From: Streptomyces sp. NBC_01231
Lineage (GTDB): Bacteria > Actinomycetota > Actinomycetes > Streptomycetales > Streptomycetaceae
DNA: 64,000 nt
Direction: 5' to 3'
NCBI GenBank assembly: GCA_035999765.1
Contig: CP108521.1
Location: 6,634,001-6,698,000 of the forward strand
Shown here: piece after piece, positions 28,057-36,412 of the stretch
How positions within the stretch are numbered: position 1 is the stretch's first letter
Layout of the letters: each line of letters opens with the position of its first letter
Made by a program: the position numbers and the translations under genes
Notes under the pieces: model-generated
Database searches by the model: none
What the model saw: the letters and a program-made list of their open reading frames with translations, nothing else
What the model was told of the DNA's origin: nothing

Positions 28057-29136
28057 ATGGCCGACACCCCACTTGACCTCACGCTGGACGCCGCGCAGCT
28101 CACCGCGCAGCTCGTCGACTTCCCCTCCGAGAGTGGCACCGAGAAGCCGCTCGCGGACGCGATCGAGACCGCGCTGCGTGCTCTGCCCCATCTGACGGTC
28201 GACCGGTACGGCAACAACGTCGTGGCCCGCACCGACCTGGGCCGATCGGAACGCGTCATCCTCGCCGGCCACATCGACACCGTCCCCATCGCGGCCAACG
28301 TCCCCTCCCGGCTCGACGACGAGGGGTACCTGTGGGGCTGCGGCACCTGCGACATGAAGTCGGGGGTGGCGGTGCAACTGCGCATCGCGGCAACCGTCCC
28401 CGAGCCCAACCGGGACCTCACCTTCGTGTTCTACGACAACGAGGAGGTCGCCGCGCATCTGAACGGCCTCGGGCATGTGGCTCAGGCCCACCCGCAGTGG
28501 CTGGAGGGCGACTTCGCGGTCCTGCTGGAGCCGACGGACGGCCAGGTGGAGGGCGGCTGCCAGGGCACGCTCAGGATGTTCCTGAAGTTCACCGGAGAGC
28601 GAGCGCACTCCGCGCGCGCGTGGATGGGCTCCAACGCGATCCACGCGGCCGCCCCGGCACTCGCCAGGCTCGCCGCGTACGAGCCGCGCAAGCCGGTCGT
28701 GGACGGCCTCCAGTTCCACGAGGGCCTCAACGCCGTACGGATCGAGGGCGGCGTCGCCACCAACGTCATCCCCGACGCCTGCACGCTCGTCGTCAACTTC
28801 CGCTACGCGCCCGACCGCAGTGAGCAGGAGGCGGAGGCCTTCGTCCGCGAGTACTTCGCGGACTGCGGTGTGGACGAGTTCGTCGTGGACGACCACACCG
28901 GCGGCGCCCGCCCCGGCCTGACCCATCCGGCCGCGCAGGCCTTCATGGCGGCGGTCGGCGGCGTGGCCCGCCCCAAGTTCGGCTGGACGGACGTGGCCCG
29001 CTTCAGCTCGCTGGGCGTGCCCGCGGTGAACTACAGCCCGGGCGACCCGCTCCTCGCCCACAAGGTGGACGAGCGGGTGAAGGTGTCGCTGATCCCGCAG
29101 ACGGAGGAGCGGCTGAGGTCCTGGCTGACGTCCTGA
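28057..29136 (+). CDS. dapE: Succinyl-diaminopimelate desuccinylase
   Basis: A 359-residue M20 zinc hydrolase that makes LL-diaminopimelate for lysine and cell wall. The metal site is clear: GHIDTVP (His, Asp), the Asp in GCGTCDMKSG, the catalytic Glu pair in YDNEEV, EPTDG, and the late His in LLAHKVDE. The dimerisation (lid) domain is about residues 175-290. The start ATG has a promoter -10 seven bases upstream. It is separated by 110 bases from the LOG gene in the same direction. Confidence 0.92.
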   Translation: MADTPLDLTLDAAQLTAQLVDFPSESGTEKPLADAIETALRALPHLTVDRYGNNVVARTDLGRSERVILAGHIDTVPIAANVPSRLDDEGYLWGCGTCDMKSGVAVQLRIAATVPEPNRDLTFVFYDNEEVAAHLNGLGHVAQAHPQWLEGDFAVLLEPTDGQVEGGCQGTLRMFLKFTGERAHSARAWMGSNAIHAAAPALARLAAYEPRKPVVDGLQFHEGLNAVRIEGGVATNVIPDACTLVVNFRYAPDRSEQEAEAFVREYFADCGVDEFVVDDHTGGARPGLTHPAAQAFMAAVGGVARPKFGWTDVARFSSLGVPAVNYSPGDPLLAHKVDERVKVSLIPQTEERLRSWLTS

Positions 29137-29246
29137 CGGCACGGTGTGCCGGGAGGCGCTTCATGGCGGACATGCGCGCGTCCCCCCTCCGTAACCCGCG
29201 TGGATCTACGCTGAGGTGGAAAGACCTGCAAGCGGAGGGAGCGCAC

Positions 29247-30005
29247 ATGGCTACTGGCAACCCCGAGGGCAAGAAGCGGCCACCGGAGGAGCAGCGCCTG
29301 GGACCGGTCCTCCGCAGACGCGAACAGGTCCAGGCGAGCACGACCGACCAGCGGCTGCTGGACGCGGGCGGCCCCTCGGACTGGGTCCACACCGACCCCT
29401 GGCGGGTGCTGCGCATCCAGTCGGAGTTCATCGAGGGCTTCGGCACACTCGCCGAACTCCCGCCCGCGATCAGCGTGTTCGGCTCGGCCCGGACCGCCGC
29501 CGACTCGCCGGAGTACGAGGCGGGCGTACGGCTCGGCCGCGGCCTGGTGGAGGCCGGTTTCGCGGTCATCACGGGCGGCGGACCCGGCGCCATGGAAGCC
29601 GCCAACAAGGGCGCCTGCGAGGCGAAGGGCATCTCCGTCGGGCTGGGCATCGAGTTGCCCTTCGAACAGGGGCTGAACCCCTACGTCGACATCGGCCTCA
29701 ACTTCCGCTACTTCTTCGTCCGCAAGATGATGTTCGTGAAGTACGCGCAGGGCTTCGTGGTCCTGCCGGGAGGCCTCGGCACGCTGGACGAACTCTTCGA
29801 GGCCCTGACCCTCGTCCAGACCCAGAAGGTCACCCGCTTCCCGATCGTCCTGTTCGGAACTGCGTACTGGGGCGGTCTGGTGGACTGGCTGAAGAACACC
29901 CTGATCGCCCAGGGCAAGGCATCCGAGAAGGACCTGATGCTGTTCCACCTGACGGACGACGTGGACGAGGCGGTGGCGTTGGTGTCCAAGGAGGCGGGCC
30001 GCTAG
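29247..30005 (+). CDS. LOG family (lysine-decarboxylase-like) phosphoribohydrolase
   Basis: A 252-residue Rossmann-fold protein. The two LOG signatures are present: GGGPGAMEAANKGA and PGGLGTLDELFEAL (PGGxGTxxE), which bind the phosphate of a nucleotide and supply catalytic Arg/Glu. Family members cleave ribose-5-phosphate from cytokinin nucleotides or AMP. The ATG at 29247 is behind GGAGGGAG; the frame is open 28 codons earlier but lacks a site. Position after dapE matches the order I recall in M. tuberculosis (Rv1202-Rv1205). Confidence 0.88.
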   Translation: MATGNPEGKKRPPEEQRLGPVLRRREQVQASTTDQRLLDAGGPSDWVHTDPWRVLRIQSEFIEGFGTLAELPPAISVFGSARTAADSPEYEAGVRLGRGLVEAGFAVITGGGPGAMEAANKGACEAKGISVGLGIELPFEQGLNPYVDIGLNFRYFFVRKMMFVKYAQGFVVLPGGLGTLDELFEALTLVQTQKVTRFPIVLFGTAYWGGLVDWLKNTLIAQGKASEKDLMLFHLTDDVDEAVALVSKEAGR

Positions 30006-30048
30006 CGCGGGGCCGGAGCGCGAGGCGCTCGGACCAGGTGGATCGAGC

Positions 30049-30080
30049 GGTGGGTCGAGCAGGGGATCTCTCGACCCACC
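30049..30080. terminator. Bidirectional hairpin between LOG gene and folP2-like gene
   Basis: GGTGGGTCGAG (30049-30059) pairs with CTCGACCCACC (30070-30080) around a ten-base loop, between two converging genes. Confidence 0.75.
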
Positions 30081-30105
30081 GGGGCGGGTGCGGGCGGGCC
30101 CGTGC

Positions 30106-30966
30106 CTACGCCAGTCCCCGCCGGGCCACCGCGGGATCCCGATGGCCCGCGATCGACGCCACCATGTCCAGCACCTGCCGTGTCTCCGCCACTTCGTGCA
30201 CCCGGTACACCTGCGCCCCGAGCCACGCCGAGACCGCCGTCGTGGCCAGCGTCCCGACCACGCGCTCCTTCACCGGCCGGTCCAGGGTCTCGCCCACGAA
30301 GTCCTTGTTGGACAGCGACACCAGCACCGGCCACCCCGTGGCGACCATCTCGCCGAGCCGCCGTGTCGCCTCCAGACTGTGCCGCGTGTTCTTCCCGAAG
30401 TCGTGCCCGGGATCGATCAGCACGGACTCCCGGGGCACACCCAGGGAGACGGCCCGTTCGGCAAGCCCCAGGGTCACCCTCAGGATGTCGGCCATGACGT
30501 CGTCGTACGCCACCCGGTGCGGCCGCGTCCGAGGCTGCGCACCGCCCGCGTGCGTGCACACCAGCCCCGCGCCGAACCGTGCCGCGACCTCCGCCAGGCC
30601 GGGGTCCACGCCGCCCCACGCGTCGTTCAGCAGATCCGCCCCGGCCTCGCAGACCGCCTCGCCGACCTCGGCCCGCCAGGTGTCCACGCTGATCACGACG
30701 TCCGGGAAGCGCCTGCGCACCTCGGCCACGAAACCGACGGTCCGCCGCGCCTCCTCCTCGGCGGTCACCTCTTCGCCCGGGCCGGCCTTCACCCCGCCGA
30801 TGTCGACGATGGCCGCGCCCTCCGCCACCGCCTGCTCCACGCGCGCGAGGGCGGGTTCGTCGCGGAAGGTGGCCCCCTGGTCGTAGAAGGAGTCCGGGGT
30901 CCGGTTCACGATCGCCATGATCACCGGTTCGTGCGGCGCGAATTCCCGCCTGCCCAGCCTGAGCAT
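30106..30966 (-). CDS. folP2: Dihydropteroate synthase homologue (FolP2 type)
   Basis: A 286-residue TIM-barrel protein of the dihydropteroate synthase family: MAIVNRTPDSFYDQG, IVDIGGVKAGPGEEV, VISVDTWRAEV, LLNDAWGG, LIDPGHDFGKNTRHS and VYRVHEV correspond to family motifs. Its neighbours (LOG protein, DivIVA-like protein, tag, DUF3117) match the M. tuberculosis folP2 surroundings, not a folE-folB-folK cluster. The mycobacterial FolP2 is reported not to make dihydropteroate, so a true folate role here is uncertain. Start ATG is preceded by AGGAGAGG. Confidence 0.8.
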   Translation of the reverse strand: MLRLGRREFAPHEPVIMAIVNRTPDSFYDQGATFRDEPALARVEQAVAEGAAIVDIGGVKAGPGEEVTAEEEARRTVGFVAEVRRRFPDVVISVDTWRAEVGEAVCEAGADLLNDAWGGVDPGLAEVAARFGAGLVCTHAGGAQPRTRPHRVAYDDVMADILRVTLGLAERAVSLGVPRESVLIDPGHDFGKNTRHSLEATRRLGEMVATGWPVLVSLSNKDFVGETLDRPVKERVVGTLATTAVSAWLGAQVYRVHEVAETRQVLDMVASIAGHRDPAVARRGLA

Positions 30967-31090
30967 CCCCTGTGACCTCTCCTAGTTCGTTCTGGCAACC
31001 GACCGCCTGCGACCCTAACTGTCAGACTCGCATGGCACGATCGGACCCTGACACATTCGACACCGAGCTCAGACCGTGGGGACGTCAGCG

Positions 31091-31450
31091 ATGGTTATGT
31101 TCTTGTTCCTGGTCATCGCGCTGGCCGTGGTGGTCGCCGCGGTGACGCTCGCCGTCGTGGGCGGCGGCGAGAGTGACGGCCCGCTGCCGGAGGCCGCCCC
31201 CGAGCGGCTGCGGGACCCGCTGCCCCCGGACCGTCCGGTGAACCGCGCGGACGTCGAGACCCTGCGCTTCCCGCTCGCCGCCCGCGGCTACCGCATGGCG
31301 GACGTGGACGACGCCCTCAGCCGCCTAGGCGCCGAACTCGCCGAGCGGGACGCCCGTATCTCCGACCTGGAGTCCGCCCTGGCCGGCGCCCAGGCCGCCG
31401 CGAGCCACCTGTCCCTCGACAAGCCCGCCCGGCGGGAGGACCAGCCGTGA
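31091..31450 (+). CDS. DivIVA-domain-containing small membrane protein
   Basis: A 119-residue protein with an N-terminal helix (MVMFLFLVIALAVVVAAVTLAVV) and a short DivIVA-like motif VETLRFPLAARGYRMADVDDALSRL, followed by a helical, perhaps coiled-coil, ELAERDARISDLESAL. DivIVA-type segments bind curved membranes at poles and septa. The ATG at 31091 is chosen over the GTG at 31076 because GGGGA lies eight bases before it. Its stop overlaps the tag start (GTGA). In M. tuberculosis the corresponding gene would be Rv1209. Confidence 0.7.
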   Translation: MVMFLFLVIALAVVVAAVTLAVVGGGESDGPLPEAAPERLRDPLPPDRPVNRADVETLRFPLAARGYRMADVDDALSRLGAELAERDARISDLESALAGAQAAASHLSLDKPARREDQP

Positions 31451-32067
31451 GCGACGGAGTGGCCCTCGCCGGTCCGGACGGCGCGCCGCGCTGCCCCTGG
31501 GCCCTGTCCACCACGGACTACGTGACGTACCACGACGAGGAGTGGGGCCGCCCGGTCCACGGCGACGACGCTCTGTACGAACGCCTCAGCCTGGAGGCCT
31601 TCCAGTCCGGGCTGTCGTGGATCACGATCCTGCGCCGCCGCGAGGGCTTCCGCGCGGCCTTCGCGGGCTTCGACATCGCCAAGGTGGCCGACTTCACCGA
31701 CCAGGACCGCGAGCGCCTCCTCGCCGACGAGGGCATCATCCGCAACCGCGCCAAGATCGACGCGACACTCGCCAACGCGCGGGTACTGGCCGAGTGGGCG
31801 CCGGGCGAACTCGACGACCTCATCTGGTCCCACGCCCCGGACCCGACCGGTCGGCCCGCCCCCAGGACGCTGGGAGACGTACCGGCGGTCACTCCGGAAT
31901 CGACGGCTCTGTCGAAGGCCCTGAAGAAGCGGGGCCTGCGCTTCATCGGCCCGACCACGGCGTACGCGCTGATGCAGGCGTGCGGCTTGGTCAACGATCA
32001 CTTGGAAGCCTGCATGGCGAGGAGCGCCCCTTCAGGGGCGCGGGGAACGGCGCGATCAACCACGTAG
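31447..32067 (+). CDS. tag: 3-methyladenine DNA glycosylase I with repeat-derived tail
   Basis: A 206-residue base-excision enzyme that removes 3-methyladenine from DNA. It shows the Tag motifs CPWALSTTDYVTYHDEEWGRPV (zinc Cys and Asp/Glu/Trp pocket), SGLSWITILRRREGFRAAF, FTDQDRERLLADEGIIRNRAKI and GLRFIGPTTAYALMQACGLVNDH. The start is a GTG that overlaps the DivIVA-like gene by four bases. The last ~15 codons run through a dispersed Streptomyces repeat beginning near 32024, so the tail residues after LEACMAR are probably not native. Confidence 0.88.
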   Translation: MSDGVALAGPDGAPRCPWALSTTDYVTYHDEEWGRPVHGDDALYERLSLEAFQSGLSWITILRRREGFRAAFAGFDIAKVADFTDQDRERLLADEGIIRNRAKIDATLANARVLAEWAPGELDDLIWSHAPDPTGRPAPRTLGDVPAVTPESTALSKALKKRGLRFIGPTTAYALMQACGLVNDHLEACMARSAPSGARGTARSTT

Positions 32068-32100
32068 CACCCGCAGCCCCTGACAGCGCTGAACCCCCGA
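32024..32100 (+). repeat. Dispersed Streptomyces intergenic repeat overlapping the end of tag
   Basis: The segment starts with a hairpin GCGCCCC-TTCA-GGGGCGC (32024-32041) and continues GCGGGGAACGGCGCGATCAA, then ACCCGCAG. I recognise this GGGGCGCGGGGAAC..GCGCGA..ACCCGCAG string as a very frequent element downstream of genes in Streptomyces genomes. Here it contributes the last codons of tag and ends at the converging hydratase gene. Confidence 0.6.
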
Positions 32101-32102
32101 GC

Positions 32103-32906
32103 TCACCGGCCCAGATACTTCGGCTTCTCCTTGTTGACGAAGGCCTGCACAGCGATCGCGTGATCCTCCGACGAACCAGCCCGCGTCTGCAGCTCGTCCT
32201 CCTTCTCCAGCGTCTGGGCCAGGGAGTGGGACAGCCCGTACGCGACGGCCTCCTTGATCGCGCCGTAGGCCACCGTCGGTCCCTGGGCCAGCGCCCGCGC
32301 CACCTGCTCCGCCTCGCCGCGCAGCGACTCCGCGGGCACGACCCGGTTGGCGATACCGAGCTCGTACGCCTCCTGCGCCTTGATGCTCCGCGGGAAGAGC
32401 AGCAGGTCGGTGGCGCGCCCCGGGCCGACGACCCGCGGCAGCGTCCAGGAGACCCCCGAGTCGGCGGTCAGCGCCACGCCCGCGAAGGACGTGTTGAAGG
32501 CCGCCGTGTCCGCCACGACCCGGTAGTCCGCGGCGAGCGCGAAACCGAACCCGGCGCCTGCCGCGACCCCGTTCACCCCCGCCACCACGGGCTTGGGCAT
32601 CTCCGTCAGCGCCCGCACGACCGGGTTGTAGTGCTCCCGGACCGTGCTCATGGTCTGCCCCGTGCCCGCCTCGCGGTCGGCGGCCAGCAGCCCGATGTGC
32701 TCCTTGAGGTCCTGCCCCACGCAGAACGCCCGGTCCCCGGCGGCGGTCAGCAGCACCGCGCGCACGGTGTCGTCGTCCGCAGCGGACCGCACCGCGTCCC
32801 GGAGGGCGACCTTGGTCGCGATGTTCAGCGCGTTCATCGCCTCGGGGCGGTTCAGCGTGATCGTCGCGAGTCCCTCGCGCACCTCGTACAGCACGGTGTC
32901 GGCCAT
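32103..32906 (-). CDS. Enoyl-CoA hydratase/isomerase family protein
   Basis: A 267-residue crotonase-fold protein of fatty-acid or phenylacetate-type degradation. The oxyanion-hole segments ITLNRPEAMNALN and GDRAFCVGQDLKEH and the helix VVAGVNGVAAGAGFGFALAADYRVV are clear. At the positions of the two catalytic Glu residues of true hydratases the sequence reads NTSFAGVALTADSGVSWTLPRVVG, where an Asp stands in the second; this is more like PaaG-type isomerases. ATG 32906 is behind GGAGGGG. A perfect palindrome lies 27 bases upstream, implying a dedicated repressor. Confidence 0.82.
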   Translation of the reverse strand: MADTVLYEVREGLATITLNRPEAMNALNIATKVALRDAVRSAADDDTVRAVLLTAAGDRAFCVGQDLKEHIGLLAADREAGTGQTMSTVREHYNPVVRALTEMPKPVVAGVNGVAAGAGFGFALAADYRVVADTAAFNTSFAGVALTADSGVSWTLPRVVGPGRATDLLLFPRSIKAQEAYELGIANRVVPAESLRGEAEQVARALAQGPTVAYGAIKEAVAYGLSHSLAQTLEKEDELQTRAGSSEDHAIAVQAFVNKEKPKYLGR

Positions 32907-32932
32907 GGCGTGTCCCCTCCGGTGTCCGGCTC

Positions 32933-32954
32933 GGACGTACTGGTCAGTACGTCC
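32933..32954. promoter_or_regulatory. 22-bp perfect palindrome, probable operator
   Basis: GGACGTACTG (32933-32942) and CAGTACGTCC (32945-32954) are perfect complements around GT. The site lies 27-48 bases upstream of the hydratase start on the opposite strand. Length and symmetry are typical of TetR-family operators, many of which sense acyl-CoA in Actinobacteria. Confidence 0.65.
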
Positions 32955-33284
32955 CGGTGTCCGAAGGACAGCATGACGGAGATCGCCGCCCGGGATCCGG
33001 AGCGGACGTGTGACCTGCGTCAAAGAATTCTGGACGGCCTGTGGTCGGCGGAGATGCCGCGGGGCGGCGCAGTATCGCAGTCACATCGCCGAATTGAGTG
33101 GTTTTGATCGCGCGCGTTGCCCAAGCGATGCCGACTGATGTTGGTCATCGGGTCCTGAGATGCGGGATAATGGCTGGGAAGCAATGTGTTCGATGCCGGT
33201 GTCGCGTGTCCCACTCCAGGAACCCGCGTGCCCTCCAGGGCTGTCGGCTTTGACTATGAGCTGGTTTCAGGAAGGGGAACGAGC
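32955..33284. other. Non-coding gap with promoter of the DUF3117 gene
   Basis: This 330-base stretch has no supported gene. The only clear element is a promoter-like TTGGTC-19-GATAAT at 33141-33171, which would give the DUF3117 gene a leader of about 105 bases. Confidence 0.45.
33141..33171 (+). promoter_or_regulatory. Putative promoter of DUF3117 gene
   Basis: TTGGTC (33141-33146) and GATAAT (33166-33171) with a 19-base spacer resemble a housekeeping sigma promoter. Confidence 0.4.
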
Positions 33285-33452
33285 ATGGCGGCCATGAAGC
33301 CGCGGACGGGCGATGGCCCGCTCGAGGTGACCAAGGAGGGGCGGGGCATTGTCATGCGCGTTCCGCTCGAAGGCGGCGGGCGGCTCGTCGTCGAGCTGAC
33401 CCCTGACGAGGCCGACGCACTCGGTGACGCCCTCAAGAAGGTTGTCGGCTGA
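33285..33452 (+). CDS. DUF3117 small protein
   Basis: A 55-residue protein that reads AAMKPRTGDGPLEVTKEGRGI at its start, the very conserved DUF3117 pattern of actinomycetes, with an acidic end DEADALGDALKKVVG. The frame is open 33 codons upstream, but GGAAGGGGAACGAGC places the start at ATG 33285. In M. tuberculosis the counterpart (Rv1211) follows tagA in the same neighbourhood. Function unknown. A strong terminator follows. Confidence 0.85.
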   Translation: MAAMKPRTGDGPLEVTKEGRGIVMRVPLEGGGRLVVELTPDEADALGDALKKVVG

Positions 33453-33478
33453 GCGGAAGCGACCATACCCTTTCGGCT

Positions 33479-33515
33479 GCCCCGGCATCGCACGAAGATG
33501 CCGGGGCGGCTTTTT
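33479..33515 (+). terminator. Rho-independent terminator after DUF3117 gene
   Basis: GCCCCGGCATC (33479-33489) pairs perfectly with GATGCCGGGGC (33497-33507); GGC and five T residues follow (33511-33515). Confidence 0.9.
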
Positions 33516-33572
33516 CAGGGCTCGGACCGCTGACAGGGCGCGCCTGGACGGGGTTTTCGCGCGGTCGGGCAG

Positions 33573-33633
33573 GTCAGCGTTTGACGGCGTTTGTCAGCGT
33601 TTGTCGGCGTGTGACGGCTGTCAGCGTTTGACG
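33573..33633. repeat. Imperfect tandem GTTTGTC/GTTTGAC repeats
   Basis: The motif CAGCGTTTGACGGC and variants (GGCGTTTGTCAGC, GTTTGTCGGCGT) recur about five times in 60 bases, ending inside the last codons of the methyltransferase gene. It may be slippage-derived or a binding array. Confidence 0.5.
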
Positions 33634-34253
33634 GCGCACAGTAGTCCGTCGCCGACGGGGAGCAGCGACGGCATCAGGTCCTGGCTCTCGCGCACCGCGC
33701 GCAGCAGCTCCCGCAGCCGCAGGACCTCCGTGGGCTGGGGGCCCGAGTCCACCGTGCGGCCGTTCGCGAAGACCCCCTCGAACACCACGAGGCCACCGGG
33801 ACGCAGCAGACGCAACGATTCAGCGAGGTAGTCGAGGAACTCCTGCCGGTCGCCGTCGCAGAACACCAGGTCATAGCCGGCGTCCGCGAGCCGGGGCAGG
33901 ACGTCCAGGGCACGGCCGGGGATGAAGCGGGCCCGGTTGCTGGCGAAGCCGCCGGCGCGGAAGGCCTGGCGGGCGAACTGCTGGTGTTCCGGCTCGGGGT
34001 CCACCGTGGTGAGGACACCGTCCGGGCGCATACCGTGCAGCAGATGGATCCCGGACACGCCGGTCCCGGTGCCGATCTCGGCGACCGCCTTGGCGTCCAC
34101 GGTGGCAGCGAGCAACCGCAACGCCGCACCCGTGCCGGGCGACACCGAGCGCAACCCCGCCTCGCGGGCCCGGTCACGGGCCCAGTGCAGGGTTTCGTCC
34201 TCGGCGACATAGGCGTCGGCGAACGCCCAGCTCGTCTGCCGGTTGCCGGTAAT
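33621..34253 (-). CDS. Class I O-methyltransferase, probable ATT start
   Basis: A SAM-dependent methyltransferase of the catechol/caffeoyl type: AVAEIGTGTGVSGIHLLHG is the SAM loop, then VLTTVDPEPEH, YDLVFCDGDRQEFLDYL (metal-binding Asp) and LLRPGGLVVFEGV. No ATG, GTG or TTG precedes residue ~34 of the conserved protein. The upstream frame keeps coding for ITGNRQTSWAFADAYVAEDE, which I recall from homologues. An ATT at 34253 lies six bases after AGGAG and would give 210 residues, the family length (215 in M. tuberculosis Rv1220c, next to sigE there too). The fallback TTG at 34154 would lose ~33 conserved residues. Confidence 0.72.
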   Translation of the reverse strand: MTGNRQTSWAFADAYVAEDETLHWARDRAREAGLRSVSPGTGAALRLLAATVDAKAVAEIGTGTGVSGIHLLHGMRPDGVLTTVDPEPEHQQFARQAFRAGGFASNRARFIPGRALDVLPRLADAGYDLVFCDGDRQEFLDYLAESLRLLRPGGLVVFEGVFANGRTVDSGPQPTEVLRLRELLRAVRESQDLMPSLLPVGDGLLCAVKR

Positions 34254-34482
34254 GACCCTCTCCTGTCCCCGTGGTTGCCTGGGCGTGACTGTATCCGTTG
34301 GCGCCGGGAACCTGCTGATGGGACCGGGCGTTTAGAGGGGTGGGAGACAGGGCGGGGGGACACAGTTGGATCACGGTGACGAGCGAGAGCTCGAGCAAGT
34401 GCTGACGCAGCCGTATGAGCTGTATCAGCCCAGATCAAATTCTCGTAAAACCGCTTATCCGGAGCTAACGGGCGAGGTGGCT

Positions 34483-35256
34483 ATGGTAGGGGCTCCACTG
34501 GACACCACCAGAGCCGACAGGGGAGGTGCGGCCGTACCTGTGGATCGGGGAGGAGTGCTGCGGCGCTTTCTCGGGTCGGCGGGCAGGCCGAAATCCGTGA
34601 ACGACACCGCTGCTGACCACAGCCACGCCGCTGAGTACGCCCAGACCGCGACCTTCTCCACCGACGCGGACGGGCAGGCGTGGACTCCGCCCACCTGGGA
34701 GGAGATCGTCAGCACGCACAGCGGCCGGGTCTACCGGCTCGCGTATCGGCTGACGGGCAACCAACACGACGCCGAGGACCTCACCCAAGAGGTCTTCGTC
34801 CGCGTCTTCCGCTCTCTTTCGACCTACACGCCCGGGACTTTCGAGGGCTGGCTGCACCGCATCACCACCAACCTCTTCCTGGACATGGTCCGCCGCAAGC
34901 AGCGCATCCGTTTCGACGCCCTCGGTGAGGACGCGGCCGAGCGCCTGCCCAGCCGCGAGCCATCGCCCCAGCAGGTCTTCAACGACGCGCACTTCGACGC
35001 GGACGTCCAGCAGGCCCTCGACACCCTCGCCCCGGAGTTCCGCGCCGCGGTCGTCCTGTGCGACATCGAAGGACTGTCGTACGAGGAGATCGCCGCGACC
35101 CTGGGCGTCAAGCTCGGCACGGTCCGGTCCCGGATCCATCGTGGCCGCTCGCAGCTGCGCAAGGCCCTCGCGCACCGCTCGCCGGAGGCGCGGGCCGAGC
35201 GCCGCTCCTTCATGGCCCGTGTTCCCGCGCTGGGGGGAGGGGGCGCGACCGCGTGA
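34483..35256 (+). CDS. sigE: ECF RNA polymerase sigma factor (SigE type)
   Basis: A 257-residue sigma factor. Region 2 reads [38 protein letters not shown] ... [22 protein letters not shown], and region 4 [45 protein letters not shown]. The ~80-residue acidic N-terminal extension is as in M. tuberculosis SigE. ATG 34483 is chosen; the same frame is open back to a TTG at 34366, so longer forms are possible. The stop overlaps the anti-sigma start (GTGA). With the next three genes it forms the sigE-rseA-htrA-tatB set, suggesting a cell-envelope stress role. It should not be confused with S. coelicolor SCO3356, also called sigE. Confidence 0.85.
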   Translation: MVGAPLDTTRADRGGAAVPVDRGGVLRRFLGSAGRPKSVNDTAADHSHAAEYAQTATFSTDADGQAWTPPTWEEIVSTHSGRVYRLAYRLTGNQHDAEDLTQEVFVRVFRSLSTYTPGTFEGWLHRITTNLFLDMVRRKQRIRFDALGEDAAERLPSREPSPQQVFNDAHFDADVQQALDTLAPEFRAAVVLCDIEGLSYEEIAATLGVKLGTVRSRIHRGRSQLRKALAHRSPEARAERRSFMARVPALGGGGATA

Positions 35257-36236
35257 GTGGATCACGGCCTACCCCGTCCGAACAGCACCTGGGAGACCGA
35301 CTCGCCGCTCTAGTGGACGGCGAGCTCGGTCATGAGTCGCGCGACCGCGTGCTCGCGCACCTGGCCACCTGCGCCAAGTGCAAGGCCGAGGCCGACGCGC
35401 AGCGCCGACTGAAGAACGTTTTCGCGGAGGCCGCCCCGCCACCGCCCTCCGAAAGTTTCCTGGCCCGCCTCCAGGGGCTTCCGGCCGGAGGTGACCCGGC
35501 GGACGACGACACGCCGTTCGCCGGATCGGGTTTCACCGCCGGGCTGGGCGGACGTCCGGGGCCCACCGGGGTCTTCGGCCTGAAGCGCGGCGAGCGGTTC
35601 GAGTTCGACTACGTTCCGGCTCGTTCGCACGCCTCCGTGCTGCCGCCCTCCTCGGTGACCCGCGGCTTCCGCATCCACGATGTCAGCCGTCACGAGAGCG
35701 AGCGGTCGGGCTCGCGCGGACTGCGGTTCGCGTTCGCCGCAGCCGGGGCGGTGTCCCTGGCCGCGATCGCGCTGGGCGGCGTCTCCACGGTGACACCGGG
35801 CGACCTCACCGCGGACGCCCGCGGCGGTACCGGCACCGGCAGCAACGTCACCCCGGCGCGCACCCAGGGCACCGGAGCCGCCACATCGCCCGAGAGCCAG
35901 CGCCGCCGCGGGGTGGGTCCGCTGCTCACGCAGACCCAGGGCCCTCTCGGCAGCAGCCAGGTCGCCCCGACCGAGGTGTCCGCACCGCTCCTTCCCGGAG
36001 TGCCGAGGCCCGCGGTGAGCGGGTACGAGGAGGCCGTGCACGCGCTGGCGGCGCCCATGGTGGCCGGCGCGGCCGCCATGTCGCCGCTGATACGTCCGCT
36101 CAGCGTCACCCCGCCGGTCGCCCTGACCACGTGGTCCAGCACCCCGGACTTCGCCTCCCTCGGGCTGCTCGCCGCCACCGTCCCCGACATGACCGCCGCT
36201 CCCTCCCCCTCCGCGGGCCCCGGCACCCCTCGCTGA
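35253..36236 (+). CDS. Anti-sigma factor with zinc-binding ZAS motif (RseA-like)
   Basis: A 327-residue protein predicted to hold the upstream sigma factor. Its N-terminal zf-HC2/ZAS motif is H-x3-C-x2-C in [20 protein letters not shown] (about residues 31-50). One transmembrane segment is near residue 152-172 ([22 protein letters not shown]), placing the Pro/Ser/Thr-rich C-terminus outside. GTG 35253 overlaps the sigma stop by four bases, so the proteins are made together. Release could involve the protease encoded next; that is inference from the mycobacterial system. Confidence 0.82.
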   Translation: MSGSRPTPSEQHLGDRLAALVDGELGHESRDRVLAHLATCAKCKAEADAQRRLKNVFAEAAPPPPSESFLARLQGLPAGGDPADDDTPFAGSGFTAGLGGRPGPTGVFGLKRGERFEFDYVPARSHASVLPPSSVTRGFRIHDVSRHESERSGSRGLRFAFAAAGAVSLAAIALGGVSTVTPGDLTADARGGTGTGSNVTPARTQGTGAATSPESQRRRGVGPLLTQTQGPLGSSQVAPTEVSAPLLPGVPRPAVSGYEEAVHALAAPMVAGAAAMSPLIRPLSVTPPVALTTWSSTPDFASLGLLAATVPDMTAAPSPSAGPGTPR

Positions 36237-36412
36237 CCGACCACTGCGTGGTTGCCCGCGAACCTGGTTGAATCCAGGGGAGTCGACGAATTCGGCGACC
36301 GCCGACGAGCCGTGCGGGACCGGGCCGGTCCGGCGGATCAGGTCGTGGCCGGCGTCCCCTCCAGGGGAGTGGCACGGCCCCGGCCCCGGCGGCCGTGACT
36401 GTGGGGGAGAGC

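Noticed and set aside
31076..31090. GTG at 31076 as the start of the DivIVA-like gene
   Set aside because: No ribosome site lies before it, while GGGGA is correctly placed for ATG 31091.
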